A stretch of 64,000 bases of DNA from Pelobacter seleniigenes DSM 18267 (GTDB lineage Bacteria; Desulfobacterota; Desulfuromonadia; Desulfuromonadales; Geopsychrobacteraceae): positions 1,562,501 to 1,626,500 of the forward strand of contig NZ_JOMG01000002.1 of the NCBI RefSeq assembly GCF_000711225.1. Direction: 5' to 3'. The notes beneath the pieces are model-generated. The model ran no database searches and had not been told where the DNA came from. It was given only the letters and a program-made list of their open reading frames with translations. The position numbers were made by a program, and so were the translations under genes. Positions 63,534 through 64,000 of the stretch are shown here, one piece after another (position 1 is the first letter of the stretch; the number at the start of each line of letters is the position of its first letter).

Positions 63534-64000
63534 CCGCGATGATCCTTGTCAGTTGGGGTTCTGTTGGCAGATGCGCTGCAGCAATACTGGTGACGGAAGC
63601 ATGGCCGAGGGCGCCCAGGGTGGCCTGAAAAGCCGCCTCCGGAACCAGTTGATCGTCCTGGCAACGAACCAGGGTTAGCCGGGAGGCGCGACCAGCTTCG
63701 GGTTTGGCTGTGGAGCTGTTGAGAAAGTCCAGCCCCGTGGCCAGGCTTTCGATCTGTTCTTTTTTCAACGGCGGGCAAGCCTGGTGGCGATTACCGCAGC
63801 GGGCCCAGAAATCCTCCACCGTGGCCTCTGCTTCCCGCAGCAGGCGCTGGCGCATTCGGTTGACAATACGCGGGGCCACGCAGTTCGGAAAATCCAGAAA
63901 AGGGGCGATCAGGATAATCTGTCCGGCAGTGCGGCCGGCCAGTTCCAGCTGTTTGAGGATCAAGTGAGCGCCGGTCGACCAGCCGATCAACAGCTCGCAT
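63508..64000 (-). CDS. Alpha/beta hydrolase, probable BioH-type pimeloyl-ACP methyl ester esterase (5' end outside window)
   Basis: The frame is open to the right edge; the first visible residues are CELLIGWSTGAHL, containing the nucleophile elbow GWSTG, so the N-terminal ~70-80 residues are missing. A later Asp (RCQDDQLVPE) and His (AAHLPTEPQ) complete the catalytic triad. Placed directly before bioC, it most likely removes the methyl ester in pimelate synthesis (BioH, BioG and related esterases). The exact esterase family cannot be settled from the fragment. Confidence 0.75.
   Translation of the reverse strand, partial: CELLIGWSTGAHLILKQLELAGRTAGQIILIAPFLDFPNCVAPRIVNRMRQRLLREAEATVEDFWARCGNRHQACPPLKKEQIESLATGLDFLNSSTAKPEAGRASRLTLVRCQDDQLVPEAAFQATLGALGHASVTSIAAAHLPTEPQLTRIIADVSGSALF

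Noticed and set aside
1-64000. tRNA, rRNA, CRISPR arrays, prophage or intact insertion sequences
   Set aside because: I looked for tRNA-like T-arms, regularly spaced repeats and transposase or integrase motifs on both strands and saw none. A covariance search would be needed to exclude a single tRNA.

Overview
This window is a bacterial chromosome segment of about 58-60 % GC by eye, with one clearly AT-richer stretch. Gene content points to an anaerobic member of the Desulfuromonadales or their relatives (Desulfobacterota, formerly Deltaproteobacteria). The main clues are a mercury-methylation pair (hgcA-hgcB), an oxygen-sensitive indolepyruvate:ferredoxin oxidoreductase (iorAB), a carD-ispD-ispF-glnS-cysS block, a glyoxylate/succinic-semialdehyde-reductase-like enzyme and a cysteine-rich chemoreceptor. 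The lineage call is an inference; there is no rRNA or other marker here.

Layout. (1) 1-5250, + strand: the end of a CitMHS-type carboxylate transporter, an AtuA-family protein with its small partner, a thiolase and a two-subunit CoA transferase. These look like one operon that imports an organic acid and cleaves it to acetyl-CoA. (2) 5.6-9.3 kb: an RhlE-type RNA helicase, a 3-hydroxyisobutyrate-dehydrogenase-family reductase and a glutamine-amidotransferase-like protein. (3) 9.4-20.3 kb, - strand: a long co-oriented block read from 20.3 kb downwards. It holds a TrpXYZ-like ABC importer, livH, iorA, iorB, livM, livG, a livF-paaK fusion and a TetR regulator, and probably takes up aromatic amino acids or aryl acids and oxidises them to aryl-acetyl-CoA. 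(4) 20.4-25.2 kb: a pseudouridine synthase, a DMT transporter, a PilZ protein, a small conserved-looking protein and the tail-specific protease Prc. (5) 25.3-28.5 kb: zinc uptake, with znuA divergent from zur-znuC-znuB around a palindromic Zur box. (6) 28.5-34.7 kb: panE, carD, ispD, ispF, glnS, cysS. (7) 34.7-37.7 kb: a GGDEF relic, a DMT transporter, an SBF/ACR3-like carrier and a DUF302 protein. (8) 38.0-45.6 kb: an AT-richer catabolic island (GntR regulator, TctCBA importer, three dehydrogenases, a GlcG-like protein). (9) 46-48.9 kb: a second panE, a MITE-like palindromic repeat, a small membrane protein and hgcB/hgcA. (10) 49-64 kb, - strand: a hybrid histidine kinase with two periplasmic binding domains, a chemoreceptor, a class IV aminotransferase, a second copy of the repeat, a TolC/RND/adaptor efflux operon, then bioC and a truncated alpha/beta hydrolase.

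The most striking observation is hgcA. The conserved HgcA sequence continues far upstream of the first ATG/GTG/TTG found after the last in-frame stop, and that stop is a single UGA. Read through it, the frame reaches a TTG start with a well-placed GGAG ribosome-binding site. The UGA directly follows a Cys codon (Pro-Pro-Cys-UGA-Gly-Pro) and is followed by a perfect 7-bp hairpin with a GGU loop starting 19 nt downstream, the layout of a bacterial SECIS element. The simplest reading is that this organism makes HgcA as a selenoprotein; I know of no description of such a protein. Two copies of a roughly 178-bp nested palindromic repeat, a livF-paaK gene fusion with an internal ribosome-binding site, and a 33-bp duplication of a ribosome-binding site plus start codon are also worth following up.
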